From the NCBI RefSeq assembly GCF_030547685.1, contig NZ_JAUOQM010000049.1, positions 155,487 to 219,486 of the forward strand: a stretch of DNA of 64,000 nt, read 5' to 3'. Below, in pieces: positions 46,878-55,805 of this stretch; position 1 is the stretch's first letter; each line of letters begins with the position of its first letter. The stretch is from Gilvimarinus sp. 2_MG-2023 (lineage in GTDB: Bacteria; Pseudomonadota; Gammaproteobacteria; Pseudomonadales; Cellvibrionaceae). Below the pieces are notes generated by a model, which saw only the letters and a list, made by a program, of their open reading frames with translations, searched no databases and had not been told where the DNA came from. Both the position numbers and the translations under genes were made by a program.

Positions 46878-47624
46878 CTAGGATTTATCTGAGTTCTTTT
46901 GCTCCTGCTGCTCCTGCTGTACTTGCTCTTCAATCTCTTCATAACTGCCGTGACGCACATCTTCACCCATAACCAGGTAAACCACATACTGAGCAATATT
47001 GCGCGCGTGATCGCCAATACGCTCCAACGAGCGCAGAGACCACATGATATTGAGCACACGAGTAATACTGCGCGGGTCTTCGATCATATAGGTGATCATT
47101 TCGCGCATGGCGGTACTGTATTCCATGTCTACCGTTTTGTCGGTTTGCACCACCTTAAGCGCCACATCCAGATCCAGACGCGCGAAGGCATCGAGCGAGT
47201 CGTGCAACATACGCGATACATGCTGGCCGATATGGCGCATCTCTACGTAGCCACGCGGTGCCGCGCCATCGCGCCCCAGTGCCATAGCCTGGCGGGCTAT
47301 CTTGGCTGCTTCATCACCGATACGCTCTAAATCTGTGATCGCCTTAGTCACCGTGATTACCAACCGCAAATCGCCCGCAGCCGGCTGACGTTTGGCCAGG
47401 ATACGCGCACACTCTTCGTCAATAGACACTTCCATCGAGTTTACTTTGCGGTCACCGCGCACAACTTGCTCAGCCTTCTCGATGTCCACTTCGATCATAG
47501 CCGTAATCGCGTCGTTCACCTGACGCTCGGCCATGCCGCCCATTTCCGACAGATGAGTTTTGATGTCATCCAGCTCAATGTTAAACTGTTGAGAAATATG
47601 ATGAGTATGACTGGTAATTTCCAT
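46878..47624 (-). CDS. phoU: Phosphate signalling protein PhoU
   Basis: Peripheral regulator that links the PstSCAB transporter to the PhoR kinase and represses the Pho regulon when phosphate is plentiful. The 248-residue protein is all helical with two PhoU repeats (EMGGMAERQVNDAI, RKVNSMEVSIDEECARIL, RIGDEAAKIARQA, then LVVQTDKTVD-like VVQTDKTVDMEYSTAMREM and SLERIGDHARNIAQYVVYLV). The C-terminus is Gln/Glu-rich. ATG 47624 lies five bases after GAAGG. Confidence 0.95.
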   Translation of the reverse strand: MEITSHTHHISQQFNIELDDIKTHLSEMGGMAERQVNDAITAMIEVDIEKAEQVVRGDRKVNSMEVSIDEECARILAKRQPAAGDLRLVITVTKAITDLERIGDEAAKIARQAMALGRDGAAPRGYVEMRHIGQHVSRMLHDSLDAFARLDLDVALKVVQTDKTVDMEYSTAMREMITYMIEDPRSITRVLNIMWSLRSLERIGDHARNIAQYVVYLVMGEDVRHGSYEEIEEQVQQEQQEQKNSDKS

Positions 47625-47688
47625 AGCGACCTTCGCTTGTTTCAAAGGGTCATAATGACCGGGTGTTCATTCCTGTCAAGGCAAGCAA

Positions 47689-48579
47689 TTAGCCGTAACG
47701 CCCTGTAATATAATCTTCTGTTTTCTTCTTGCTCGGGTTGGTAAACAGGGTGTCTGTATCACCAAACTCAATCAGATCCCCCATATACATAAAGGCCGTG
47801 TAGTCCGATACCCGCGCAGCTTGCTGCATGTTGTGCGTCACAATCACGATGGTGTACTTATCTTTTAACTCGTAAATCAACTCTTCAATCTTAAGGGTTG
47901 AGATCGGGTCCAATGCCGAGGCCGGCTCATCCAACAGAATGACTTCGGGCTCGATGGCGATTGCGCGGGCAATCACCAAACGCTGCTGTTGACCGCCGGA
48001 CAAGCCAAATGCATTGTCGTGCAAACGATCTTTAACCTCATCCCACAAGGCCGCGCCGCGCAGAGAGTTTTCAACGACGGTGTCGAGCACTCGCTTTGAT
48101 TTTACCCCCTGCAATCGCAACCCATAAGCCACATTTTCATAAATAGATTTGGGGAAGGGGTTGGGCTTTTGAAACACCATTCCCACCTGGCGGCGCAACT
48201 CGGCAACATCCACACCCGGCGCGTAAATATCACTGCCATCGAGCACTATTTCACCCTCGATACGGCAGCTATCCACCAAATCATTCATTCGGTTGAAACA
48301 GCGCAGCAAAGTAGACTTACCACAGCCGGACGGACCAATAAAAGCCGTAACCTTCTTCTCAGGAATCTGTAAGCTAATATTTTTCAATGCTTTATCAGAG
48401 CCGTAGTACAAGTTGAGGTCTTTCACCTCGAGCTTCACTGTTTCATTATCCATAGGGTAAGTATCTGTAGTTGCAAAAGTCTGTTGGCTGCCTAGTTGTT
48501 CACCGGCGGCCTGCTCAGTGGCTTGACCGCTATCGGTACTTATGTCGCTGCGTTCGACAACATCTGTGGTTTCTAACAT
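47689..48579 (-). CDS. pstB: Phosphate ABC transporter ATP-binding protein PstB
   Basis: ATPase of the high-affinity phosphate importer. The 296-residue protein has Walker [12 protein letters not shown], the Q-loop [14 protein letters not shown], the signature [16 protein letters not shown] and Walker [16 protein letters not shown] 42-residue polar N-terminal extension precedes the usual PstB start ([18 protein letters not shown]). GGGGA seven bases before ATG 48579 supports the longer form. Confidence 0.95.
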   Translation of the reverse strand: MLETTDVVERSDISTDSGQATEQAAGEQLGSQQTFATTDTYPMDNETVKLEVKDLNLYYGSDKALKNISLQIPEKKVTAFIGPSGCGKSTLLRCFNRMNDLVDSCRIEGEIVLDGSDIYAPGVDVAELRRQVGMVFQKPNPFPKSIYENVAYGLRLQGVKSKRVLDTVVENSLRGAALWDEVKDRLHDNAFGLSGGQQQRLVIARAIAIEPEVILLDEPASALDPISTLKIEELIYELKDKYTIVIVTHNMQQAARVSDYTAFMYMGDLIEFGDTDTLFTNPSKKKTEDYITGRYG

Positions 48580-48595
48580 GATTTAGTCCCCGTGA

Positions 48596-50263
48596 TCAAT
48601 CGGATGCACTGCGATATTTTTCCCGCAAGCTGTTGCGGATGCGAATCGCGGTCAGGTTTAACACAATAATTAACAACACCAGAGTCAGTGCCGTGGCATA
48701 TACCAGCGGGCGCGCGGCCTCAACGTTGGGGCTTTGAAAACCCACATCGTAAATATGAAAACCCAGATGCATAATTTTCTGGTCGAGGTGAAGATATGGG
48801 TAATTGCCATCAATCGGAAGCGATGGAGCCAACTTGACCACACCTACCAACATCAATGGCGCCACCTCACCCGCTGCGCGGGCAATCGCGAGAATTAAGC
48901 CGGTCATCATAGCCGGTGTCGCCAGGGGCACTACCACTTTCCACAGAGTTTCCGCCTTAGTCGCACCCAGCGCTAAAGAGCCTTGACGGATAGTGGTCGG
49001 TATACGGGACAAACCCTCTTCGGTGGAGACAATAACCACCGGCAGGGTCAGCAGGGCCAGGGTTAATGAGGCCCAAAACAAGCCGGGGGTACCAAACGTC
49101 GGCGCCGGTAGAGACTCGGGATAGAACAACTCATCCAAACTGCCACCGAGAAAGTAGACAAAAAAGCCCAGACCAAACACACCGTACACAATGGACGGGA
49201 CACCGGCGAGGTTGTACACCGAAATTCGTATCAGGCGAAGAATAGGCCCTTGTTTCGCGTATTCACGCAGGTAAATCGCCGCCAGAACACCAAAGGGCGT
49301 CACAATGATGGACATCACCATTACCATGGTGACAGTACCAAAGATCGCGGGGAAGATACCCCCTTCGGTATTCGCTTCGCGCGGCTCGTCGGTTAAGAAC
49401 TCCCAAAAACGCTCCACGTATTGGCCCATTTTGCCAAACACACCCATGGCGTTAGGCCGGGTCACACGCACAATGTTTTGCAGTGCAATACTGGTCTCTT
49501 TGCCGCTGGCTATGGTGGCCAAAAGGCTGTCTCGCTCGAGCAATTTGTACAAAGCATCGCGCTCTGCCTTCACTTCCAGATACTGAGCATCCAACTCCGC
49601 CCGTTGAGCGCTAAACTCTGCCTCGGCTTCGGCCATGGTGGCCGAATCTGCGTTTTGTAGCTCCAGACGGCGCTTGTCCAAACGCATACGCTCTAGCTTA
49701 TGGTTTATTCGCCCAATATCGACTTTTTCAATATGGTTGATGTCAGAGTGAAGATCGACACTACGCTCCACTCGCTGGGAAAGCTCCTGCCAAAAGTTTT
49801 CATCATCGATAGTGGCAATCACTTTACCGTTTTCTGTCAATGCCTGAGGAAAACCGTAAAAGTTGCCCCACTCCCGACGTTCAATTGATACTGCGTTCTC
49901 GGGGTAATTCAGCTCGCCCATACCTGTTTCAAGGTACCAATTAAAATCGCGCGGGCTGACATCGCGATTACCCTCTTTAATCAAAAAGCGAGTAATCAAT
50001 TCAACATCGCTCGCGACTTCATAACCGCCATCGCGCGCAACAGCCGCCGGAATGACCTCCGAGCGCACCCGCTCACCCAGGATGGCTTTCTCTTGACCCG
50101 CTTTATTAATAATGGTGGTTTGCACAATATCGGCCGGCCAAAAATGACCGAAACCTCGAATGGCAATCAACCCGAGCAGGCCGACCACCATCACAATACA
50201 CAAAGCCACCGCACCGCCATTAAGCCAAATCCAGGGGGCACCACTTTTCATCCAATTTTTCAT
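48596..50263 (-). CDS. pstA: Phosphate ABC transporter permease PstA, enlarged
   Basis: Inner-membrane permease of the phosphate importer. The C-terminal half (about 290-550) is the standard MetI-type permease (AAIYLREYAKQGP, YGVFGLGFFVYFLGGS, SLALGATKAETLWKVVVPLATPAM). The N-terminal 290 residues are extra: one membrane helix, then a periplasmic region with a predicted coiled coil (about 185-245: LERMRLDKRRLELQ). At 555 residues it is nearly twice the E. coli PstA, as in pseudomonads. 17 bp separate it from pstC. Confidence 0.93.
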   Translation of the reverse strand: MKNWMKSGAPWIWLNGGAVALCIVMVVGLLGLIAIRGFGHFWPADIVQTTIINKAGQEKAILGERVRSEVIPAAVARDGGYEVASDVELITRFLIKEGNRDVSPRDFNWYLETGMGELNYPENAVSIERREWGNFYGFPQALTENGKVIATIDDENFWQELSQRVERSVDLHSDINHIEKVDIGRINHKLERMRLDKRRLELQNADSATMAEAEAEFSAQRAELDAQYLEVKAERDALYKLLERDSLLATIASGKETSIALQNIVRVTRPNAMGVFGKMGQYVERFWEFLTDEPREANTEGGIFPAIFGTVTMVMVMSIIVTPFGVLAAIYLREYAKQGPILRLIRISVYNLAGVPSIVYGVFGLGFFVYFLGGSLDELFYPESLPAPTFGTPGLFWASLTLALLTLPVVIVSTEEGLSRIPTTIRQGSLALGATKAETLWKVVVPLATPAMMTGLILAIARAAGEVAPLMLVGVVKLAPSLPIDGNYPYLHLDQKIMHLGFHIYDVGFQSPNVEAARPLVYATALTLVLLIIVLNLTAIRIRNSLREKYRSASD

Positions 50264-50280
50264 TTCGTGATCGCCTCTAC

Positions 50281-52563
50281 TTACAGGTTGCTATAGCGCT
50301 TGCGTAAGCGCTGGCGAATAATTTCGGCACAGGTGTTAACAACAAAGGTCAACGCCAAGAGCACCAGCGAGGCCAAAAACAGCACCCTAAAGTGTGTACT
50401 GTCAACGGCAGTTTCTGGCAGCTCTACGGCGACATTGGCCGACAGAGTGCGCATCCCTTCAAAGATATTGAAGTTAACCACCGGGCTGTTACCCGTCGCC
50501 ATCAGTACAATCATGGTTTCACCCACGGCGCGACCAAAACCCATCATAACGGCGGAAAAAATACCCGGGCTCGCGGTCGGTAAAACAACCCCAATAACGG
50601 TTTGCCAACGGGTCGCGCCCAGCGCCAGTGAACCTTGAGTGAGGTGACGCGGCACGTTAAAAACGGCATCCTCAGCGATTGAGAAAATCGTTGGAATAAC
50701 GGCAAAGCCCATGGCAATCCCCACCACCAGAGCGTTGCGCTGATCGTAGTTGATGCCGTTGTTGGTAAACCACTGGCGCATACTGCCGTCGAAGAACCAC
50801 ACCTCGATGTGCGGCGATATGGCCACGCAGAACCAACCGGTAAGCAAAATGGGAACAATCAAGATGGCTGCTTCCCAACCGTCGGAGACGCGGTGACGAA
50901 TCGATTGGGGCAAATGCGACCAACCGTAGCCAACCATCACCATCATCAGCGGCATTAGGATCAGCACACTGAACACAGCCGGTAAATGATTTTCCAAAAA
51001 TGGCGCCAACCACAGACCGGCCAAGAAACCCAAAATAACCGTAGGCAGGGCTTCCATAATTTCAATGGTCGGTTTAACCAAGCCGCGCATTTTCGGCGTC
51101 ATAAAATATGCGGTGTATAGTGCACCCATAATGCCTAGCGGAATAGCGAACAGCATGGCAAACAGTGCGGCTTTTAATGTGCCAATGGACAAGGGCACCA
51201 AACTCATTTTGGGTTCGAACTCATCGCCACCCGACGATGCCTGCCAAACATACTCGGGCTCGGACCGACCCTCGTACCACACTTTTTGCCAGAGCGAACT
51301 GAAAGATATTTCTGGGTGCTCGTTCCACAGCTCGGTCACTTGTACCAACCCCGCTTGATCGAGAATCAGCATTTTGCCGTTAATAGGCGAAATCGCTAAC
51401 TGCTCAATCGGCGCATCGGCCACCTGTTCAACTAACAGGGTGCGTGCAGCCGTGCCGTGGTAAATACCCAGGTAGCCCTCACTGTCACCCACCAAAAACC
51501 CGCGGCGTGTATATTCCGGCGCTATGGTAGTGATCGCGCCGGGCAAGCTGTCAAAGTCGCGAGTAGGTAGTAAGTGATAAATATTGTTCGGGTTGCGCAC
51601 CAAAAGCCACTGACTGACACTGCCCTCTTCGGTGCCAATCACGACCGAACCTGTGCCCACCAAAAACTCCATTGCCGTTATCTGACCACGCTCGGTTGCC
51701 ACCGACCCGGTAAGCGTCGCAACAGCAGGCTTTTCCACAGAAAACAAATGTACTTGCGCGCTGTCATCGGCCACCAACAGATGGCGCGCGGTCTTATCGA
51801 CCTGAATTATTTGGGCTTGAGCACCATCGGGGAGTCTGGGCAGCGTATAGACTTTACCGCTAGTACTTACTTTGCCTGTGATCATATTCGTTCGGCTGGT
51901 GTAGACCCCCAGCTGAATACGATTATCTGCCGTAATACCGGCCAGCACATGTCCGCGTCCGGTGGCTTGCACGGCCACAGCGCGCAAACTCTGCCCTTGC
52001 GGGTCCAGTGCGATAGGCGCCTCTCCTAGAGGGAACACCACTTCTGGGGTAATTTTGCGCTGATCGTTGGGATAGGACAGTGAGTAGTCAATGCGCGTTA
52101 CGAGCATTTCACCGCTGGATAAGCCGTAAGCCGCCAGGCGTTCATTGGGTGTACTGGTACCCACACTGGTAACCTTCGCACCCGCCGGCAGAGGTAACTG
52201 CGTGCGGGACATGGTCTTACCTTGGTCGGCGGCAAAAAACTCGACGCTGCCAGCGCTGGTTAGAGAGGCGCCAATCTGCTCGTAGCGCTCCAACACCATA
52301 TGGCGATTGTCGGCGCTGCTCACCTGACTGACCGGGTAACTCTCAATCACGTTCACATCGGCGTCTTTCATCAGGGGAAAGACTTCGGAAAATAAGTAGA
52401 AAAAGATTAGGCCGAGAGCACCTACAACCGCCAAGCCCGCTGTCGTGATGCCCCATTTGGATATACTATCCTTAAGGCGCCTCACGTTTCGCAGCCTAGC
52501 CCTTTCACTGGCACTTGGCATCAGACTCTCTGTCCCGTTCACAGCGGGAGATGTCTCGCTCAT
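50281..52563 (-). CDS. pstC: Phosphate ABC transporter permease PstC, enlarged
   Basis: Inner-membrane permease of the phosphate importer, 760 residues against about 320 in E. coli. A membrane helix near 38-60 is followed by about 400 extra residues that look like a beta-propeller (repeated blocks such as HVLAGITADNRIQLGVYTS, RHLLVADDSAQVHLFSV, SVVIGTEEGSVSQWLL, GFLVGDSEGYLGIYHG). The C-terminal part (from about 460) is the MetI-type permease (IMGALYTAYFMTP, EALPTVILGFLAGLW, SLALGATRWQTVIGVVLPTA). AGGA precedes the ATG. Confidence 0.93.
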   Translation of the reverse strand: MSETSPAVNGTESLMPSASERARLRNVRRLKDSISKWGITTAGLAVVGALGLIFFYLFSEVFPLMKDADVNVIESYPVSQVSSADNRHMVLERYEQIGASLTSAGSVEFFAADQGKTMSRTQLPLPAGAKVTSVGTSTPNERLAAYGLSSGEMLVTRIDYSLSYPNDQRKITPEVVFPLGEAPIALDPQGQSLRAVAVQATGRGHVLAGITADNRIQLGVYTSRTNMITGKVSTSGKVYTLPRLPDGAQAQIIQVDKTARHLLVADDSAQVHLFSVEKPAVATLTGSVATERGQITAMEFLVGTGSVVIGTEEGSVSQWLLVRNPNNIYHLLPTRDFDSLPGAITTIAPEYTRRGFLVGDSEGYLGIYHGTAARTLLVEQVADAPIEQLAISPINGKMLILDQAGLVQVTELWNEHPEISFSSLWQKVWYEGRSEPEYVWQASSGGDEFEPKMSLVPLSIGTLKAALFAMLFAIPLGIMGALYTAYFMTPKMRGLVKPTIEIMEALPTVILGFLAGLWLAPFLENHLPAVFSVLILMPLMMVMVGYGWSHLPQSIRHRVSDGWEAAILIVPILLTGWFCVAISPHIEVWFFDGSMRQWFTNNGINYDQRNALVVGIAMGFAVIPTIFSIAEDAVFNVPRHLTQGSLALGATRWQTVIGVVLPTASPGIFSAVMMGFGRAVGETMIVLMATGNSPVVNFNIFEGMRTLSANVAVELPETAVDSTHFRVLFLASLVLLALTFVVNTCAEIIRQRLRKRYSNL

Positions 52564-52670
52564 AGTCTGGTTCCTGATTATGTTGACCGGATGTTTAGAC
52601 GTGGTACGCCGCGTTTACTTTGCCATCGGCGGCGATCGTAGCAACGATTTATGACATTTTTGTTACAAAG

Positions 52671-52698
52671 TAATAATGCGCCCGTAGGCGCATTATTA
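52671..52698 (-). terminator. Intercistronic hairpin between pstS and pstC
   Basis: Perfect 12-bp arms TAATAATGCGCC (52671-52682) and GGCGCATTATTA (52687-52698) with a four-base loop, 20 bp past the pstS stop and 108 bp before the pstC start. Only a short T-rich stretch follows on the minus strand. It probably acts as a partial terminator or 3-prime stabiliser, making more PstS than permease. Confidence 0.7.
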
Positions 52699-52718
52699 GA
52701 CGTCTGGCAAACTGTAAA

Positions 52719-53687
52719 TTACAGGCCTAACTCTTTGTGAACACGCTCTGCAACGGCGGCTGGTAATGGGATATAGCCGTCGCGTACAACAACCTCTTGC
52801 CCTTGCTTAGAAGTCACCATTTTCAGGAACTCCGCTTGCATAGGGTCGAGATCGCGGTTGGGGTGCTTGTTAATGTAAACGTAGAGGAAACGCGCCATTG
52901 GGTAGCTGCCGTCAGCTGAGTGCTCGGCGTCCGCTGGCGCATAAGGCATGCCTTCTTCGGCGGCCAGAGGCAAGGCACGTACACTAGAAGTCACATAACC
53001 AATACCCGAGTAACCAATGCCGTTAATCGATTCACTCACGCCCTGAACCACAGAGGCCGAGCCCGGTTGCTCGTTGATGCTGGCCTTAAAGTCTCCACCA
53101 CACAGGGCGATATCTTTAAAGTAGCCGTAAGTACCTGACACCGCGTTGCGGCTGTACATTGTAAAATCGCGGTTCTCCCAATTGCCTTCCAGGCCAACCT
53201 GCCCCCAGCGGGTAATATCCTCATTGTGACCACAGCTGCGCGTCGCAGAAAAAATGGCATCCACCTGAGCCATGGTCAAACCTTCAATCGGGTTGTCTTT
53301 GTTTACGTAAACCGCAACCACATCGATTGCAACGGGCACAGCGGTGGGCTTGTAACCGAAGTGCGCTTCAAAGGACTGAATCTCTGAGCTTTTCATTTCA
53401 CGGCTCATCGGGCCAAAGTTGGCAGTGCCTTCGGTCAGTGCGGGGGGAGCGGTCGATGAACCAGCACCTTGAATTTGAATATTGACGTTAGGGTAAAATT
53501 TGGCGAACTCTTCCGCCCACAGGGTCATCAGGTTATTCAGGGTATCGGAACCGATACTGCTGATGTTGCCCGAGATACCGGAGGTGGTTTGGTAATCTTC
53601 TAAGTTGGGGTCTACATCGGCAAACACTGGCGCACAGGTCAGCGAAGCGGCTACCGTCAAGCTCTTGATGAATGTTTTTACGTTCAT
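52719..53687 (-). CDS. pstS: Periplasmic phosphate-binding protein PstS
   Basis: Periplasmic receptor that hands phosphate to PstCA. The 322-residue protein has a signal peptide ending APVFA, the phosphate-binding loops [12 protein letters not shown] and [23 protein letters not shown], and the Ser/Thr-rich [18 protein letters not shown] lies seven bases before ATG 53687; an ATG eight codons upstream is less likely. First gene of the operon, with a Pho box upstream. Confidence 0.95.
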   Translation of the reverse strand: MNVKTFIKSLTVAASLTCAPVFADVDPNLEDYQTTSGISGNISSIGSDTLNNLMTLWAEEFAKFYPNVNIQIQGAGSSTAPPALTEGTANFGPMSREMKSSEIQSFEAHFGYKPTAVPVAIDVVAVYVNKDNPIEGLTMAQVDAIFSATRSCGHNEDITRWGQVGLEGNWENRDFTMYSRNAVSGTYGYFKDIALCGGDFKASINEQPGSASVVQGVSESINGIGYSGIGYVTSSVRALPLAAEEGMPYAPADAEHSADGSYPMARFLYVYINKHPNRDLDPMQAEFLKMVTSKQGQEVVVRDGYIPLPAAVAERVHKELGL

Positions 53688-53742
53688 GGATGATTCCTCG
53701 GTTGAGTCCACTTGGTCATTGGGCGCACTCTATCGAGGGTTT

Positions 53743-53760
53743 ATGACAGTTATGTGACAG
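53743..53760 (-). promoter_or_regulatory. Pho box (PhoB-binding site) of the pst operon
   Basis: On the minus strand CTGTCAC-ATAA-CTGTCAT forms two direct 7-bp repeats separated by four AT-rich bases, the PhoB consensus. It is 55 bp before the pstS ATG. A -10-like TAGAGT follows ten bases after, so the box replaces the -35, the usual PhoB-activated layout. A further half-site in reverse orientation lies at 53773-53780. Predicts induction under phosphate starvation. Confidence 0.9.
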
Positions 53761-53821
53761 CCGGTAAAGAAACTGTCACATTCCGGTAACCCTAACCAGC
53801 AGTTACTATTGCAGGGCCAAC

Positions 53822-53847
53822 AAAAAAGCGGCCGGAGCCGCTTTTAA
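53822..53847 (-). terminator. Terminator of the Yip1 protein gene
   Basis: Arms AAAAGCGGC (53824-53832) and GCCGCTTTT (53837-53845) enclose CGGA, with A- and T-runs either side, so it can work on both strands. It lies 35 bp past the stop of the Yip1 gene and insulates it from the pstS promoter. Confidence 0.85.
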
Positions 53848-53880
53848 GTCGTATATAGAATTTGTCGTTCTAAAAATGCA

Positions 53881-54498
53881 TCAACTTACATAGATTGGTC
53901 CCATGCCTGAAGCCCAGACAATAACGGTGGCTACCATCACCACGATAGCCAGCACCAAGCCAACGGTAATAACAGAGCTGGCGTAGATAAAGCCGCGCTC
54001 CTGGGGGATATTCATCAAGATAGGAATACCCTCATAAATCAAATAAATGGAGTAACATGCTGCCGCAATGAAAACGCCCGCTACCAGCCACAGTTCCGGC
54101 CATAGCAGAACCACGCCCGCCAGCATCATCGGAGCGGCGGAATACACCGCCAGTGCGGTGCCCTCATAGTGACGCTTATTGGGCTCATCCGATACGCCAA
54201 AGCTCTGACTCATCCAGTTGATGTACTCTCCCAGAATATAGACGGCAGCCAATTGGGCAAGATACGCAAAGCCACACAGGATCAGCGCACTGTCAGAGGT
54301 CAGCTTGACCACACCGCCATTGCCAATACTCCACCCCTGTTGAGTCACACCAAAATAGGCGCAAATAACCGGTATTAGAGCTAACAGAGGTACGTGGGTC
54401 CAATAGACACGAAAGAAGCTCTGCTCTTCACTGCGAATACGTTGCCACTCGCGGTCAGGGTTGGTGAAAATACCCAAGGTGTGTTGGAACATTGCCAT
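53881..54498 (-). CDS. Yip1-family integral membrane protein
   Basis: A 205-residue inner-membrane protein of the Yip1 family, function unknown in bacteria. It begins FQHTLGIFTNPDREWQRIR, typical of the group, and has about five membrane helices (near 35-50, 70-95, 120-140, 145-160, 175-200). A polar loop (SFGVSDEPNKRHYEGTALA) separates the second and third. AGGAG eight bases before ATG 54498 decides the start; the frame is open 14 codons further. It is monocistronic, with terminators on both sides. Confidence 0.85.
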   Translation of the reverse strand: MAMFQHTLGIFTNPDREWQRIRSEEQSFFRVYWTHVPLLALIPVICAYFGVTQQGWSIGNGGVVKLTSDSALILCGFAYLAQLAAVYILGEYINWMSQSFGVSDEPNKRHYEGTALAVYSAAPMMLAGVVLLWPELWLVAGVFIAAACYSIYLIYEGIPILMNIPQERGFIYASSVITVGLVLAIVVMVATVIVWASGMGPIYVS

Positions 54499-54640
54499 AA
54501 TTACTACTCCTACTTCGGTCGTTCTTATTATTCGAAACACTGTCTGTAGGTCAAAGATAACAAGGGCTGTGCAACAGCAACAAATAAGAAATCGCTATAT
54601 AACTGTCGCTTTTAAATAGAGAAAAATATATATCACAAAC

Positions 54641-54664
54641 AAAAAAGGCGCCTAAGCGCCTTTT
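54641..54664 (-). terminator. Terminator of sspA-sspB
   Basis: Arms AAAAGGCGC (54643-54651) and GCGCCTTTT (54656-54664) around CTAA, with a T-run on the minus strand directly after the sspB stop at 54666. Confidence 0.88.
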
Positions 54665-54665
54665 G

Positions 54666-55064
54666 TTACTTCACTACCCGTAAGCTGGGTCGTTTCGCAT
54701 CACTATCACCTTCCGGCTGGGTAGGTTCAGGTGGTGTGGGTGGTTCGGGCTCGGCCTCAAAAACTATTCCTTGGCCATTTTCTCGGGCATAAATTCCCAA
54801 AACCGCGTAAATAGGAATAAATAAATCGCGAGGCACACCGCCAAAGCGCGCCGAGAACGACACACTCTCCAAACCTAAATCCAAATCCACTACCGAGGTA
54901 GGCGATATATTGAGTACAATTTGCCCATCTTTATTCACATGCTCCAGAGGCACCTCCACCCCGGTGGCTTTGGCATTGACCAAAACATAGGGTGTACAAC
55001 TGTTATCCACGATCCACTCGTAAAGTGCACGAAGCATATACGGGCGTCTGGAACTCATGGACAT
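54666..55064 (-). CDS. sspB: ClpXP specificity factor SspB
   Basis: Adaptor that delivers ssrA-tagged and other proteins to the ClpXP protease. The 132-residue product has the SspB core (RRPYMLRALYEWIVDNSCTPYVLVNA, VLNISPTSVVDLDL, FSARFGGVPRDLFIPIYAVLGIYARENGQG) and a flexible Pro/Glu-rich linker ending PSLRVVK, the ClpX-docking tail. ATG 55064 follows AGAGG by seven bases. The frame is open into sspA, but that part is unrelated. Confidence 0.94.
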   Translation of the reverse strand: MSMSSRRPYMLRALYEWIVDNSCTPYVLVNAKATGVEVPLEHVNKDGQIVLNISPTSVVDLDLGLESVSFSARFGGVPRDLFIPIYAVLGIYARENGQGIVFEAEPEPPTPPEPTQPEGDSDAKRPSLRVVK

Positions 55065-55108
55065 ATCAATACCTCTGTTTACAAAGGGCAGGGTTAGCTG
55101 CCACGAAT

Positions 55109-55747
55109 TTAAGCCGCTGCGCGCATCTCTCGCTCGGCTTCGGTTAGGCTCTGCTGGAAAGAGTCGCGACTGAACAAGCGCTCCATATACTGCGTTAAAG
55201 GCTGACTTTGGCGGGTATTCGGTATAGCGACCCCGAGCATTTCCAAGCGCCACAAGATAGGCCCCAAACAGCAGTCGACAATAGTGAATTCGTCACTCAT
55301 AAAGAATGGCATTTCACTAAAGATCGGCGCAATACTTAACAGGCTATCCAGCAGGTCCTTACGAACTTTGTCGGAGTTAGTACCGTTAGGGTCTTGCAAT
55401 ATTGCATCGACTTTGGGCGCCCAATCGCGCTCTAACCGATACATCCAAAGACGGCTCTGCGCCCGTGCAACCGGATAAACAGGTAGCAATGGCGGGTGCG
55501 GAAAGCGCTCGTCCAAGTATTCCATGATAACTTTCGACTCATAGAGCGATAAGTCTCGATCCACCAATGTAGGCAGTGAATTATAGGGGTTTAAATCCGC
55601 CAACTCACGGGGCTTACTATCGGTATCCACTTCCACTGTATCTACTGAAACACCTTTTTCAGCCAGTACAATGCGTACTCGATGACTGTAATGATCACTT
55701 GGGCCAGAAAATAAAGTCATGGATGAGCGCTTAGTCACAACACCCAT
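55109..55747 (-). CDS. sspA: Stringent starvation protein A
   Basis: RNA-polymerase-associated protein with a glutathione-S-transferase fold, important in stationary phase and acid stress. The 212-residue protein shows MTLFSGPSDHYSHRVRIVLAEKG, LADLNPYNSLPTLVDRDLSLYES, IMEYLDERFPHPPLLP and FTIVDCCLGPILWRL. GAGG lies seven bases before the ATG. It precedes sspB by 44 bp, the usual pair, and follows the bc1 genes. Confidence 0.95.
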   Translation of the reverse strand: MGVVTKRSSMTLFSGPSDHYSHRVRIVLAEKGVSVDTVEVDTDSKPRELADLNPYNSLPTLVDRDLSLYESKVIMEYLDERFPHPPLLPVYPVARAQSRLWMYRLERDWAPKVDAILQDPNGTNSDKVRKDLLDSLLSIAPIFSEMPFFMSDEFTIVDCCLGPILWRLEMLGVAIPNTRQSQPLTQYMERLFSRDSFQQSLTEAEREMRAAA

Positions 55748-55779
55748 TAGGTCACCTCAACAATTAAATGTAAAACGAA

Positions 55780-55799
55780 GGGCGAGCTTAAACTCGCCC
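55780..55799 (-). terminator. Terminator of petA-petBC
   Basis: Arms GGGCGAG (55780-55786) and CTCGCCC (55793-55799) with a six-base loop. On the minus strand a T-rich tail follows. It is seven bases past the stop of the cytochrome gene and separates it from sspA. Confidence 0.75.
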
Positions 55800-55805
55800 A
55801 TGTAA

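Noticed and set aside
47625..47645. TTG start for PhoU seven codons upstream
   Set aside because: ATG 47624 has GAAGG at proper spacing, and the upstream residues do not match the family.
55065..55253. Long N-terminal extension of SspB
   Set aside because: It lies within sspA in another frame and does not match SspB; ATG 55064 has a good ribosome site.
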